From NCBI GenBank assembly GCA_017399065.1, contig JAFQEL010000015.1:1-38760 (forward strand): a stretch of 38,760 bases of DNA, read 5' to 3'. The notes under the pieces are model-generated. The model saw only the letters and a program-made list of their open reading frames with translations. It was not told the origin of the DNA and did not search any database. The translations under genes and the position numbers were made by a program. Shown here piece by piece: positions 15,910-23,207 of the stretch (position 1 is its first letter; every line of letters begins with the position of its first letter). This DNA is from Clostridia bacterium. Its GTDB lineage: Bacteria > Bacillota > Clostridia > Oscillospirales > Acutalibacteraceae.

Positions 15910-15947
15910 TTGGTCTTAGCGACCAAGGGATTTGTGTATACAAATCC
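15910..15947. other. Tandem hairpins next to the TnpV gene
   Basis: Two adjoining perfect stems: TTGGTC-TTAGC-GACCAA (15910-15926) and GGATTTGT-GTAT-ACAAATCC (15928-15947). They lie between the protease gene and the TnpV terminator. Possibly an element-specific recombination, transfer or regulatory site; not recognised. Confidence 0.5.
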
Positions 15948-15977
15948 GTATGTTAGGTAGCCCCCTAATACCCTAAA

Positions 15978-16021
15978 GAAAAAATCAGGCACAATAGGAG
16001 CTGAATCCTATTGCGCCTGAT
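15978..16021 (-). terminator. Terminator of the DUF6809-TnpV operon
   Basis: Stem ATCAGGC-A-CAATAGGA / TCCTATTG-C-GCCTGAT (15984-16021) of 15 pairs with one mismatch, followed on the minus strand by TTTTTTC. It sits 18 bases past the TnpV stop and may also stop plus-strand transcription from the protease gene. Confidence 0.8.
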
Positions 16022-16038
16022 AACTTTATTTAAAGTAT

Positions 16039-16416
16039 TTATATTGTATAAATCAACTCATGATTGACAATCTCTCTTGCCATTGCTTCAATGTTATTCA
16101 TTCGGGCAACCCATTCCATTTGGTTTTCTGCTTTCAGCTTTTCTGTGACTACTTCATTAACTTTTATCTGTTCTACCAGCCGAGAGAACATATCTGCTGC
16201 TTGTTCATCAACCTCTGCAAGATGAGCCCATAGTGTTCCTGACATAAGCATAATGTTAAACTGTACTTGTTTGTGGTGCATTAGATAATCTTTACGCTTC
16301 AATCCCCACACACCGAGTGGTTTGTTTGCTTCGGCAGGTAATGTGATATTAGGAAATCTGTAATCACCAACCATTCTGTATGTGCCGCCGGTCTGTTCAA
16401 ATGATGATTTATTCAT
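16039..16416 (-). CDS. TnpV family transposon-encoded protein
   Basis: 125 aa with the TnpV pattern: GTYRMVGDYRFPNITLP near the start, then LGVWGLKRKDYLMHHK, SGTLWAHLAEVDEQA, NQMEWVARMNNI and a C-terminal IVNHELIY. TnpV proteins are encoded on Tn4451/Tn5398-like clostridial mobilizable transposons, and their biochemical role is not established. Ribosome site GAAAGGAAG is upstream; the DUF6809 gene ends 15 bases before it on the same strand. It is a good marker that the left part of this window belongs to a mobilizable element. Confidence 0.88.
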   Translation of the reverse strand: MNKSSFEQTGGTYRMVGDYRFPNITLPAEANKPLGVWGLKRKDYLMHHKQVQFNIMLMSGTLWAHLAEVDEQAADMFSRLVEQIKVNEVVTEKLKAENQMEWVARMNNIEAMAREIVNHELIYTI

Positions 16417-16431
16417 AATTATAACTTCCTT

Positions 16432-16701
16432 TCAATCAGTAACAAAAGTGTCGTATGCAAATTTAGCACCGAGTCTGAAACCTGCTATAAAGCTATCGGC
16501 ATTACTTATACAAAGTAACTCGCTGGTTCGACTTGCATATTTCACGAATAGTGCTTTTTCTTCCTCGGTTAATTTTGATGTCAGCTGTTCTTCGGTTTGC
16601 AACAGTGCATCCAACTTCTTCTTGATTTCCGCTTTCAGTTCTGTTATACTTTCTTGGGGTTCAATATTTCCGTAATAAAAATCTTCAATAAAATGTGACA
16701 T
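16432..16701 (-). CDS. DUF6809 family small protein
   Basis: 89 aa, acidic and helical. It begins MSHFIEDFYYGNIEPQE and ends with the family-typical ESFI.GF.LG-like segment (ADSFIAGFRLGAKFAYDTF). Two amphipathic helices (ITELKAEIKKKLDALLQTEE, LTEEEKALFVKYASRTSEL) suggest a small helical bundle. Ribosome site AAGGAG lies six bases before the ATG. It is repeatedly found beside TnpV on Firmicutes mobile elements; function unknown. Confidence 0.75.
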   Translation of the reverse strand: MSHFIEDFYYGNIEPQESITELKAEIKKKLDALLQTEEQLTSKLTEEEKALFVKYASRTSELLCISNADSFIAGFRLGAKFAYDTFVTD

Positions 16702-16814
16702 AACAATCTCCTTGTAATTAAGTTGTTATTTTTAGCAAAAGTACAGGTGTAGAATATGTATGTTACTGCCGATAAACAGTTATTTTATTGAATCCGTTAT
16801 TAACAATCGTACCA

Positions 16815-16855
16815 AACAAGCAGCTCACGCTTTTGCGTGGGTTGCTTGTTTTTTT
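16815..16855 (+). terminator. Strong plus-strand terminator without an upstream plus-strand gene
   Basis: Arms AACAAGCAGCTCACGC (16815-16830) and GCGTGGGTTGCTTGTT (16835-16850) with loop TTTT, then a T-run to 16855. No intact plus-strand gene ends here, so it may be the orphaned 3' end of an interrupted chromosomal gene or a transcription shield of the element. Confidence 0.8.
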
Positions 16856-16857
16856 CG

Positions 16858-16890
16858 GTGCGAGGGATTTAGTTTCTCGCACTCTTTTTC
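16858..16890 (+). terminator. Second plus-strand terminator in tandem
   Basis: Stem GTGCGAG/CTCGCAC (16858-16864, 16876-16882) followed by TCTTTTTC. It lies directly after the stronger terminator at 16815-16855. Confidence 0.6.
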
Positions 16891-16904
16891 TTTGCTTAAA
16901 ACGC

Positions 16905-16929
16905 AAAAATGCCCTCCCGAAAATCGGGA
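16905..16929 (-). terminator. Likely terminator of the YfjL-like gene
   Basis: Short stem TCCCGA-AAA-TCGGGA (16915-16929, plus-strand coordinates). On the minus strand it is followed by GGGCATTTTTG, 28 bases past the stop. The tail is interrupted, so it is moderate. Confidence 0.5.
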
Positions 16930-16957
16930 AGACAAAACAAATTATTTATTTTGTTCA

Positions 16958-17752
16958 TCAAGATATTTTTTCAGCTCCACCGGAAGCTTTCACTCGTTCA
17001 ATCATACCTTCTTCATAAATATCGGAATACAAGAAATCTCTTACCTCAACACAGCCTTCTTTTTTTGTGCCGTTCTCATCTTTCGGATATTCAAGAACTA
17101 AATCCATAGCATAAAACTTCACATCGGCATCGTCGAAAATCTTTTTAATTTCAAGAATCAACTCTGCCAAACGTTCATAAGAAACGTTCTCATCATTAAT
17201 ATAGATAGTGAGTTTGCCTGCCTTAGCACCAAGCTCGTTTACGTTGTATTCTCCGTCAAGCGTTAAATCTTCAATGAGCATTGCATAATCGGGTACAAAA
17301 GGATCGTTTGAATGCTCCATTGAGACAAACTCTATACCTCCGAATCCCATATCTACGGCATACGGAAACGATTGGCTGTCTAAAATTCCATCTACCTTTT
17401 CTCCGTATTCGTTCCCGAGTCTTACCGAAGTGTTCCAGCCTGTCAGAACATCGCTCTCATATTTATCGGTTTTTAATTTACCGTACATATCAATCACTAA
17501 AGTAAAATGACTGTCTGTACTGCTTGGAGATTGAATAAATGCGTGGTAATATCCGTCTTTAAAATCATAGATAACTTTTTCAATTTCAAAATCTTTGTCG
17601 CTGTATTTTTCTACAAGGTGTTTTTCAGCCGTGTTGGTTACAATGTGTTTTGATATCGGATTTCCGACAAAAACATTTACAGTAACACAAATACCAATAA
17701 CAAGTGCAATCGAAATAATAACCGCAACAGCCTTCAGTATTTTTTTCTTCAT
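16958..17752 (-). CDS. Membrane-anchored or secreted YfjL-like hypothetical protein
   Basis: 264 aa. The N-terminus is MKKKILKA followed by a 20-residue hydrophobic segment (VAVIISIALVIGICVTVNVF) and no lipobox, so it is probably a signal anchor. The ectodomain begins with AEKHLVEKYSDKDFEIEKV and DFKDGYYHAFIQSPSSTD, resembling the N-terminal domain of YfjL-like Firmicutes proteins. A later part (GKLTIYINDENVSYERLAELILEIK) looks like a small alpha/beta domain. Ribosome site GGAG lies nine bases upstream. Monocistronic, from the promoter at 17898-17926. Function unknown; the family name is from resemblance. Confidence 0.65.
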   Translation of the reverse strand: MKKKILKAVAVIISIALVIGICVTVNVFVGNPISKHIVTNTAEKHLVEKYSDKDFEIEKVIYDFKDGYYHAFIQSPSSTDSHFTLVIDMYGKLKTDKYESDVLTGWNTSVRLGNEYGEKVDGILDSQSFPYAVDMGFGGIEFVSMEHSNDPFVPDYAMLIEDLTLDGEYNVNELGAKAGKLTIYINDENVSYERLAELILEIKKIFDDADVKFYAMDLVLEYPKDENGTKKEGCVEVRDFLYSDIYEEGMIERVKASGGAEKIS

Positions 17753-17897
17753 TACCTATTACTCCTTTCCGAGAACAAGCCGTAAACCCTCACGGTATCA
17801 CCGCCCGCTTATTCTGTTGCAATATCTTTTATACTTAACGAAATATACTTTTCAAGAACATCATTTAAGGTTGTTTTATCTTCTGATAACAAATAAA

Positions 17898-17926
17898 ATT
17901 ATATCATATAGATATGAGTTTTTCAA
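17898..17926 (-). promoter_or_regulatory. SigA promoter of the YfjL-like gene
   Basis: On the minus strand TTGAAA (17921-17926), 17 bases, TATAAT (17898-17903). Confidence 0.7.
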
Positions 17927-17971
17927 CAAAAGAAAATTGCTGATACTTCTTTGCTTTTTACGGAATAGTCC

Positions 17972-18005
17972 AAGCATCGGAAAAAATGTCCGATGCTTTT
18001 TGTTT
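17972..18005 (+). terminator. Plus-strand terminator before the DUF6512 gene
   Basis: Perfect 10-bp stem AAGCATCGGA/TCCGATGCTT (17972-17981, 17989-17998) followed by TTTTTGTTTT. No plus-strand gene ends just upstream; it may insulate the next gene or be a leftover of a lost one. Confidence 0.75.
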
Positions 18006-18058
18006 TAACCGCGGATTCAAATGACCGAGCCCGCATATATTACCTTGGGGTGATATAT

Positions 18059-18586
18059 ATGAAAAGATCATTGAAGCTATGGCAAATCAGCGGGTTTATA
18101 TTCACGGGTATTGCGGGAGTCCTTCTGCATTTTCTTTATGACTTAACAAGAGGCAGTGTAATCGTCGCACCGTTTTCGGCAGTAAACGAGTCAATATGGG
18201 AGCATATGAAGCTGCTTTTCTTCTCGATGTTTATATTTGCTTTGATTGAGTATAAATACATCGGCAAAGATTACGAAAACTTCCTGTGTGCCAAACTCGC
18301 AGGCATACTGACGGGCTTACTTCTGATTCCCGTATTATTCTATACCTATACAGGCATGCTGGGCGTTACCGCAGACTGGTTTAATATTTTAATTTTCTTT
18401 ATCGCATCAGGTGTGTCTTATTATCTTGAAACCCTGCTGTTAAAAAACGGGACTATGCTTTGCAAAACACCTCAGCTCGCTTTTGTTTTACTGTGCCTTA
18501 TTGCATTGCTTTTTGTTGTTTTTACTTTCGTTCAGCCCGAAATACCGCTGTTTATGGATATGTCAACAGGCAATTACGGTATATAA
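18059..18586 (+). CDS. DUF6512 family integral membrane protein
   Basis: 175 aa. Start ATG 18059 with GGGGTG upstream. Five hydrophobic segments are visible (ISGFIFTGIAGVLLHFLYDL, LLFFSMFIFALIEY, LAGILTGLLLIPVLFYTYTG, WFNILIFFIASGVSYYL, LAFVLLCLIALLFVVFTFV). The motif VAPFSAVNESIWEHMKLLFF is typical of DUF6512 proteins of Clostridia. Function unknown; probably a small polytopic cytoplasmic-membrane protein. Confidence 0.8.
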   Translation: MKRSLKLWQISGFIFTGIAGVLLHFLYDLTRGSVIVAPFSAVNESIWEHMKLLFFSMFIFALIEYKYIGKDYENFLCAKLAGILTGLLLIPVLFYTYTGMLGVTADWFNILIFFIASGVSYYLETLLLKNGTMLCKTPQLAFVLLCLIALLFVVFTFVQPEIPLFMDMSTGNYGI

Positions 18587-18587
18587 C

Positions 18588-18615
18588 TTGCTTTTTTATT
18601 TCTTTACTGTATAAT
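18588..18615 (+). promoter_or_regulatory. Probable promoter of the CapA-like gene
   Basis: TTGCTT (18588-18593), 16 bases, TATAAT (18610-18615), about 30 bases before the start codon. Confidence 0.5.
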
Positions 18616-18649
18616 AAAAGCAGATACGAAACCGAAAGGGATTTATAAT

Positions 18650-19813
18650 ATGAAAAGCAAATCCACACTTGTTTTTACAGGCGACATAGGCTTTGACAGA
18701 TATATGTATGGCAAATGGGATGACAGTGAGCTTATTTCGGACGAAATACTCGCTTTCCTTCACAGTGCAGACCACGTTATTGCAAACGTTGAAGGCCCCG
18801 TTGCGGTTGCCGAGCAAAACACAACAACCGAGGGTGCACAGCAATTGCTTCACACTATCGACCCGAAGGCTGTAAAAGTGCTCAATAATATGCACGCCGA
18901 TATATGGAATATCTGCAACAACCACATTATGGATGCAGGCGAATACGGAATCAGAAGTACGCTTGAAATCGCCGCAGAAAATGCAGTTCAGACAATCGGT
19001 GCAGGTATGGACATATACGAGGCGAGAAAGCCGGTTATTCTTGATGAAGCCGGCGGAATCGGAATGTTCGGCGTAGGTTACCAGCGTGCGTGCCGCAAGG
19101 CAGACGAAAACAAGGCAGGCTGTTACAGCTGGAGCGACCTTGATGAAATCCGTAACACAATAAGCGAAATCAAAAAGGCCTGCCGTTGGTGCATCGTAGT
19201 CGCACACGCAGGAGAAGAGTTTACGCCCCTGCCCTCACCTTATACACGTGAGCGTTACCGTCTGTATCTTGAAATGGGTGCTGACATTGTTGTAAGTCAC
19301 CATCCGCACGTGCCGATGAATTACGAAACAGTCGGCGACAAGGTTATTTTCTATTCTCTCGGCAATTTTATCTTTGATACCGATTATCAGCGTTCACAGT
19401 TCAATACCGAATTCGGTCTGCTTGTAAAGCTTAACTTCACCGAAACCGATTTCACCTGGGAGCCTATGGGACTTAAAATTCTCCGAGGTCCCGAGCACAT
19501 TGTAAAAGCACCTCTGCCGAGGATTTTCACCGACGTGCAGGAGGATGAATTCAATCTTCTCTCCCCTCTCTCTGCAAAAATGCACATAGCCGCTACAAAG
19601 AGGCAGATGACATATCTCAACCCCACTCGCTTCAAGGATGCAACCGATGAGGAATGGGCAGATCACTTTGCAGAGCCGCTCAGAACAGGCCGTGTACCGG
19701 GTGAAACGCTCGATTTTTTCATTCTCTGTCCGCTTGCCGAAAAAGCAGAAAGCAACGAATGGCAGAAAAGCAAGCTTGAGGATGTAAAACAGTATATTTT
19801 AGAGCAGATGTAA
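18650..19813 (+). CDS. CapA-family metallophosphatase-like protein (PGA_cap domain)
   Basis: 387 aa, no signal peptide. PGA_cap/calcineurin-like motifs in order: FTGDIGFDR (9-17, Asp12), NVEGPV (46-51), NICNNHIMDAGEYG (87-100), VVAHAGEEF (183-191) and SHHPHV (216-221). These give the Asp, Asn and His metal ligands expected of the fold. CapA proteins take part in poly-gamma-glutamate capsule assembly in bacilli, but stand-alone cytoplasmic members such as this are widespread and of uncertain substrate; no capB/capC neighbours are here. A shared terminator follows. The shift to less AT-rich sequence starts about here. Confidence 0.88.
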   Translation: MKSKSTLVFTGDIGFDRYMYGKWDDSELISDEILAFLHSADHVIANVEGPVAVAEQNTTTEGAQQLLHTIDPKAVKVLNNMHADIWNICNNHIMDAGEYGIRSTLEIAAENAVQTIGAGMDIYEARKPVILDEAGGIGMFGVGYQRACRKADENKAGCYSWSDLDEIRNTISEIKKACRWCIVVAHAGEEFTPLPSPYTRERYRLYLEMGADIVVSHHPHVPMNYETVGDKVIFYSLGNFIFDTDYQRSQFNTEFGLLVKLNFTETDFTWEPMGLKILRGPEHIVKAPLPRIFTDVQEDEFNLLSPLSAKMHIAATKRQMTYLNPTRFKDATDEEWADHFAEPLRTGRVPGETLDFFILCPLAEKAESNEWQKSKLEDVKQYILEQM

Positions 19814-19849
19814 AAAAGAGCTTGTATCATAATGATACAAGCTCTTTTT
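19814..19849. terminator. Bidirectional terminator between convergent genes
   Basis: A near-perfect stem of about 17 pairs (AGAGCTTGTATCAT with ATGATACAAGCTCT, A-run before and T-run after) occupies the gap between the CapA-like gene and the convergent 175-aa gene. It is flanked so that it works in both directions. Confidence 0.85.
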
Positions 19850-19850
19850 G

Positions 19851-20378
19851 TTATTCAACCGGTTTAACATCAAAATCTACAACACTTTGAAAATCTTCAA
19901 ATTCTATTTCAGGAATTTCAGATTTCTCCGCTATTGCAGCTTTCATACGCTTTATAATTGCAGGTGCAAAATACAATCCGCAAGTCATCAAACCTCCAAA
20001 AACTTCAAGCGCTATCTTTGCAACATTTTCTCGGTTTTCCATTATCATTTCTGAACAGTCTTTTTTTGCCTTTGCTTCACTTTCAGCAAGCTCCTTCAAC
20101 TTTTCAAGTTTTTCATCGTCGGTATACTTATTGCTGTTCACAATAATCTCACGCATTTGTACATAAGTATCACTCACACCTTCGTTAAGATTATTAACAC
20201 CCTCAGCGTAAGCATTTGGGTCGCTTGCATCCGCTACTTTTTGCGTTAAATCAGTTACATTATTAAACATTTCAAGAGCTAGCTTTACCAACTGAATATT
20301 CATACCAGAACCTGCTTTCTGTCCTTTTGCCTTTGCCTGCTTTGAATTTGACTTTTGGAGACTTGTTTTTTTATTCAT
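19851..20378 (-). CDS. Hypothetical helical protein, 175 aa
   Basis: The N-terminus is very basic (MNKKTSLQKSNSKQAKAKGQ), followed by amphipathic helices (NIQLVKLALEMFNNVTDLTQ, KLEKLKELAESEAKAKKDC), a hydrophobic patch (VFGGLMTCGLYFAPAII, about 131-147) and an acidic tail (EIPEIEFEDFQSVVDFD). Last gene of the flippase-mutS2-zinc ribbon run, 36 bases after the zinc-ribbon gene. It may be membrane-associated. No family recognised. Confidence 0.65.
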   Translation of the reverse strand: MNKKTSLQKSNSKQAKAKGQKAGSGMNIQLVKLALEMFNNVTDLTQKVADASDPNAYAEGVNNLNEGVSDTYVQMREIIVNSNKYTDDEKLEKLKELAESEAKAKKDCSEMIMENRENVAKIALEVFGGLMTCGLYFAPAIIKRMKAAIAEKSEIPEIEFEDFQSVVDFDVKPVE

Positions 20379-20414
20379 TGTATAGCCTTCTTTTTAAATT
20401 TTGACCTCTTAATG

Positions 20415-20786
20415 TTATACAACTTTAGTGCCGCAGCCTGAGCAGAAATTGTCTCCTACTCTGAGCTGTTTGCCGCAGTTGGAGCAAAATACAGCTCCGC
20501 CTTCGGGAGCAGGCTGTGCAGGTGCAGCAACAGGTGCAGGAGCTGCAGGCTGTGCAGGAACTGCGGACTTTTCAGGCAACGGATTTATGTAGTTGCCGTC
20601 TGCATCTATTGCGTAATGCTCGCTGTGCCTTACGGGACGTTTGCATTGCGGGCAATAAACAAAACCGTCTGCAAACCAAGGGCGGAAATCAAGTGAATAG
20701 TCCGTATACCTCATTACCGTTTTGCATCCGTCGCATGTTGCCTGATAAGTAAGTCCGCTGTGCCATGTTGCTCTTTTAAATCCCAT
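20415..20786 (-). CDS. Zinc-ribbon protein (two Cys4 ribbons)
   Basis: 123 aa. The first ribbon is CDGC (18-21) with CPQC (45-48). An alanine/proline-rich linker (about 75-96) leads to a second, zinc_ribbon_2-like unit CSNC (101-104) with CSGC (115-118). Such proteins with a flexible linker often serve as adaptor or regulatory modules; the partner is not evident. It lies 29 bases after mutS2 on the same strand. Confidence 0.8.
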   Translation of the reverse strand: MGFKRATWHSGLTYQATCDGCKTVMRYTDYSLDFRPWFADGFVYCPQCKRPVRHSEHYAIDADGNYINPLPEKSAVPAQPAAPAPVAAPAQPAPEGGAVFCSNCGKQLRVGDNFCSGCGTKVV

Positions 20787-20815
20787 TTTTCGTCATCCTT
20801 TCTGTGTATAATTTA

Positions 20816-23200
20816 TCATTTTAAAATTACTATTGTTACGCCTGTCTCGCCTTCGCCGTAAACGCCGAGGCGGAAAGACTTTACAAAACTGCATTTGCGA
20901 AGATAATTATGTGTTGCCGCGCGGAGTGCACCTGTACCCTTACCGTGGATTATCGTAAACTCACTAAGTCCCGTACGTAATCCGCTGTCAATAAAGCGGT
21001 CTATCTCAATCAGTGCATCATCTACCATCATACCGCGAAGGTCAAGCCTTGTCTCTGCGGCAAGTGTACCTCTGCCCTCCAGGCTATCGCCCTTTTTACG
21101 CGGTGCGTTGGACTGCGGCTGTTTCTGTTTTTCATTGAGCAAACGAATATTTTCAATCTTGACACGCATCTTTGCCGTGCCTGCCATTACCTGCACATTA
21201 TTTCCCTTTTCAAGCGTAAGCACGGTCGCCTGCTTATTGATACCGACAATGAGCACGTTGTCGCCGACCTTAAGCGGTCTGGGAAGTACGTACTCGCCGT
21301 CATCTTCATAGCCTTCAATCGGGTCAGCGGCTTCATCCATAGCCTCTACGCCCTTCTTTATCGTTGCTCTTGCACGGCGCGCAAGCTCAGCCATATCCTT
21401 GGCTTTATCTTTTTCTTTTTTCAGCTTTTCAATTTCACCCAGCAGTGCATAAGCCTCACGCTTTGCCTGCTCAACTATGCGTATTGCCTGCGACTTTGCA
21501 TCATCAATTTCTTTCTGACGCTGTTGCTCAACCTTAGCCTTTTTCTCTTCTGCTTCAAGACGCATTTTCTCCGCAAGACGTGTCTGCTCAAGAGCTTCCT
21601 GCTTCTCGCTTTCAAGAGCCTTTCTGCTCTTTTCAAGGCTTTCTATAACGTCCTCAAACTGAGAGTTTTCGGCAGAAACAAGCTCTGCCGCACGTGCGAC
21701 TATATCCTTATCCATACCGAGCCGCTCAGATATTGCAAAAGCATTTGACCTGCCCGGCATACCTATCAGCAGACGGTATGTCGGTCTGAGCGTTGCAACG
21801 TCAAATTCACAGCAACCGTTTTCTACTCTCTCAGTCTGCAGTGCATACGCCTTAAGTTCTGCATAGTGGGTTGTTGCGGCAATCTTTGCACCCTTGAGTG
21901 CAAGCGATTCGAGTATCGCCATTGCAAGTGCCGCACCCTCAACGGGGTCTGTACCTGCACCGAGCTCGTCTATAAGCACAAGGCTTCTGTCATCGGCAAC
22001 AGACAGAATATCTATTATGTTCACCATATGTGCCGAGAAGGTAGACAGCGACTGCTCAATGGACTGCTCATCGCCTATATCTGCAAGAATTTTATCAAAA
22101 ACCGATATTTCACTCAGCTCACTTACGGGTATCATAAGACCGCACGAAGCCATTACGCTGAGCAAGCCTACAGTTTTGATTGAAACCGTCTTACCGCCGG
22201 TATTCGGACCGGTTATAACAAGCGTATCAAAATCTTTGCCGAGGCTGATATTTATCGGCACGGCTTTTTTCTTATCAAGCAACGGATGGCGTGCATTCTT
22301 AAGTTCAATTTTACCCTCGTCATTGAGTGACGGAGAAGCCGCATTCATACTGTATGCAAGCTGTGCCTTTGCGAATATTACATTTATCTCAACCGCACAC
22401 TCAAAGCTGCTCTTGATGCTTGCGGCAAAGCTGCCCGCCTCAACTGAAAGAGCAGAAAGTATACGTTCAATTTCATCACGCTCTTTTGAAAGCAGAACTT
22501 TTATTTCGTTATTTGCTTCAACTACGGCAACAGGCTCAATAAACACCGTTGCACCGCTCGCAGAGGTATCGTGTACAAGTCCGGGCATCGCACCTCTGTG
22601 CTCATTTTTTACGGGCAATACGTATCTGCCGTTACGCATCGTTACAATGCTCTCCTGCAGTATATCCTTATACTTTGAAGAGCGTGTCATTTTGTCGAGC
22701 TGTTCACGCACCTTCGACTCCTGCATACGGATTTTGCGGCGTATTGATGCAAGTTCAGGCGAAGCATTATCAGACATCTCTTCATCGGTAATTATCGCCG
22801 TGGTAATTGCATCCTCAAGATACTTATTGGGTGTAAGTGCACCGAAGAACACGTCCAGACAGCTTTCAACGCCTGCGTTAGTGCTTCTCCACTGTACGAG
22901 TGAGCGTATAACACGCAGGGTTTCGGCAATATCGAGCAGCTCACGCATCGAGAGCGTAGAGCCTGCATCCGCACGGCGAAGTGCATTATTGACATTTTTC
23001 ATACCGCCAAACGCAGGACCGCCAAAGCGTGCAAGGAGCATATGAGCATCCTTTGTCTGATTCATAAGCGCCTGCGCTTCATCAAGCCTATGCACGGGTC
23101 TGAGTGCAAGAGCAAGCTCACGGCTATCCTCACAGCAGGTGTGTTCAACAAGCCGATCAAGTATTTTATCAAATTCAAGTGCAAGCAAATGCTTATTCAC
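20816..23200 (-). CDS. mutS2: Endonuclease MutS2 (MutS2/RqcU family)
   Basis: 794 aa, full length. MutS-type core and clamp, ATPase with Walker A GPNTGGKTVS (331-340) and Walker B LVLIDELGAGTDP (407-419). Then a long coiled coil (about 510-640: KSRKALESEKQEALEQTR...), a KOW-like patch and a C-terminal Smr domain, LDLRG (719-723) and HGKGTG (752-757), the predicted nuclease site. Known roles of the family are suppression of homologous recombination and, in Bacillus, rescue of collided ribosomes. GTG start at 23200; the upstream flippase stop is 7 bases away. Confidence 0.97.
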   Translation of the reverse strand: MNKHLLALEFDKILDRLVEHTCCEDSRELALALRPVHRLDEAQALMNQTKDAHMLLARFGGPAFGGMKNVNNALRRADAGSTLSMRELLDIAETLRVIRSLVQWRSTNAGVESCLDVFFGALTPNKYLEDAITTAIITDEEMSDNASPELASIRRKIRMQESKVREQLDKMTRSSKYKDILQESIVTMRNGRYVLPVKNEHRGAMPGLVHDTSASGATVFIEPVAVVEANNEIKVLLSKERDEIERILSALSVEAGSFAASIKSSFECAVEINVIFAKAQLAYSMNAASPSLNDEGKIELKNARHPLLDKKKAVPINISLGKDFDTLVITGPNTGGKTVSIKTVGLLSVMASCGLMIPVSELSEISVFDKILADIGDEQSIEQSLSTFSAHMVNIIDILSVADDRSLVLIDELGAGTDPVEGAALAMAILESLALKGAKIAATTHYAELKAYALQTERVENGCCEFDVATLRPTYRLLIGMPGRSNAFAISERLGMDKDIVARAAELVSAENSQFEDVIESLEKSRKALESEKQEALEQTRLAEKMRLEAEEKKAKVEQQRQKEIDDAKSQAIRIVEQAKREAYALLGEIEKLKKEKDKAKDMAELARRARATIKKGVEAMDEAADPIEGYEDDGEYVLPRPLKVGDNVLIVGINKQATVLTLEKGNNVQVMAGTAKMRVKIENIRLLNEKQKQPQSNAPRKKGDSLEGRGTLAAETRLDLRGMMVDDALIEIDRFIDSGLRTGLSEFTIIHGKGTGALRAATHNYLRKCSFVKSFRLGVYGEGETGVTIVILK

Positions 23201-23207
23201 TGCAAAA

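Larger units (their letters stand above)
17753..18058. other. Intergenic region with a leader and a 27-codon frame
   Basis: It holds a 139-base minus-strand leader of the YfjL-like gene. Within it is a short frame (17809-17892, TTG start, LLSEDKTTLNDVLEKYISLS) lacking a ribosome site, possibly the tail of a lost gene. The promoter at 17898-17926 and the terminator at 17972-18005 are listed separately. Confidence 0.4.

Noticed and set aside
17809-17892. 27-codon TTG frame in the YfjL-like leader
   Set aside because: It coincides with the predicted transcript start and lacks a ribosome site; it could be a gene remnant, but coding is not supported.
18596-19207. 203-codon minus-strand frame opposite the CapA-like gene
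   Set aside because: Cysteine-rich shadow of a conserved gene; no start signal.
21894-23045. 383-codon plus-strand frame antisense to mutS2
   Set aside because: Serine/isoleucine-rich shadow of the high-quality MutS2 frame; no ribosome site or domain.
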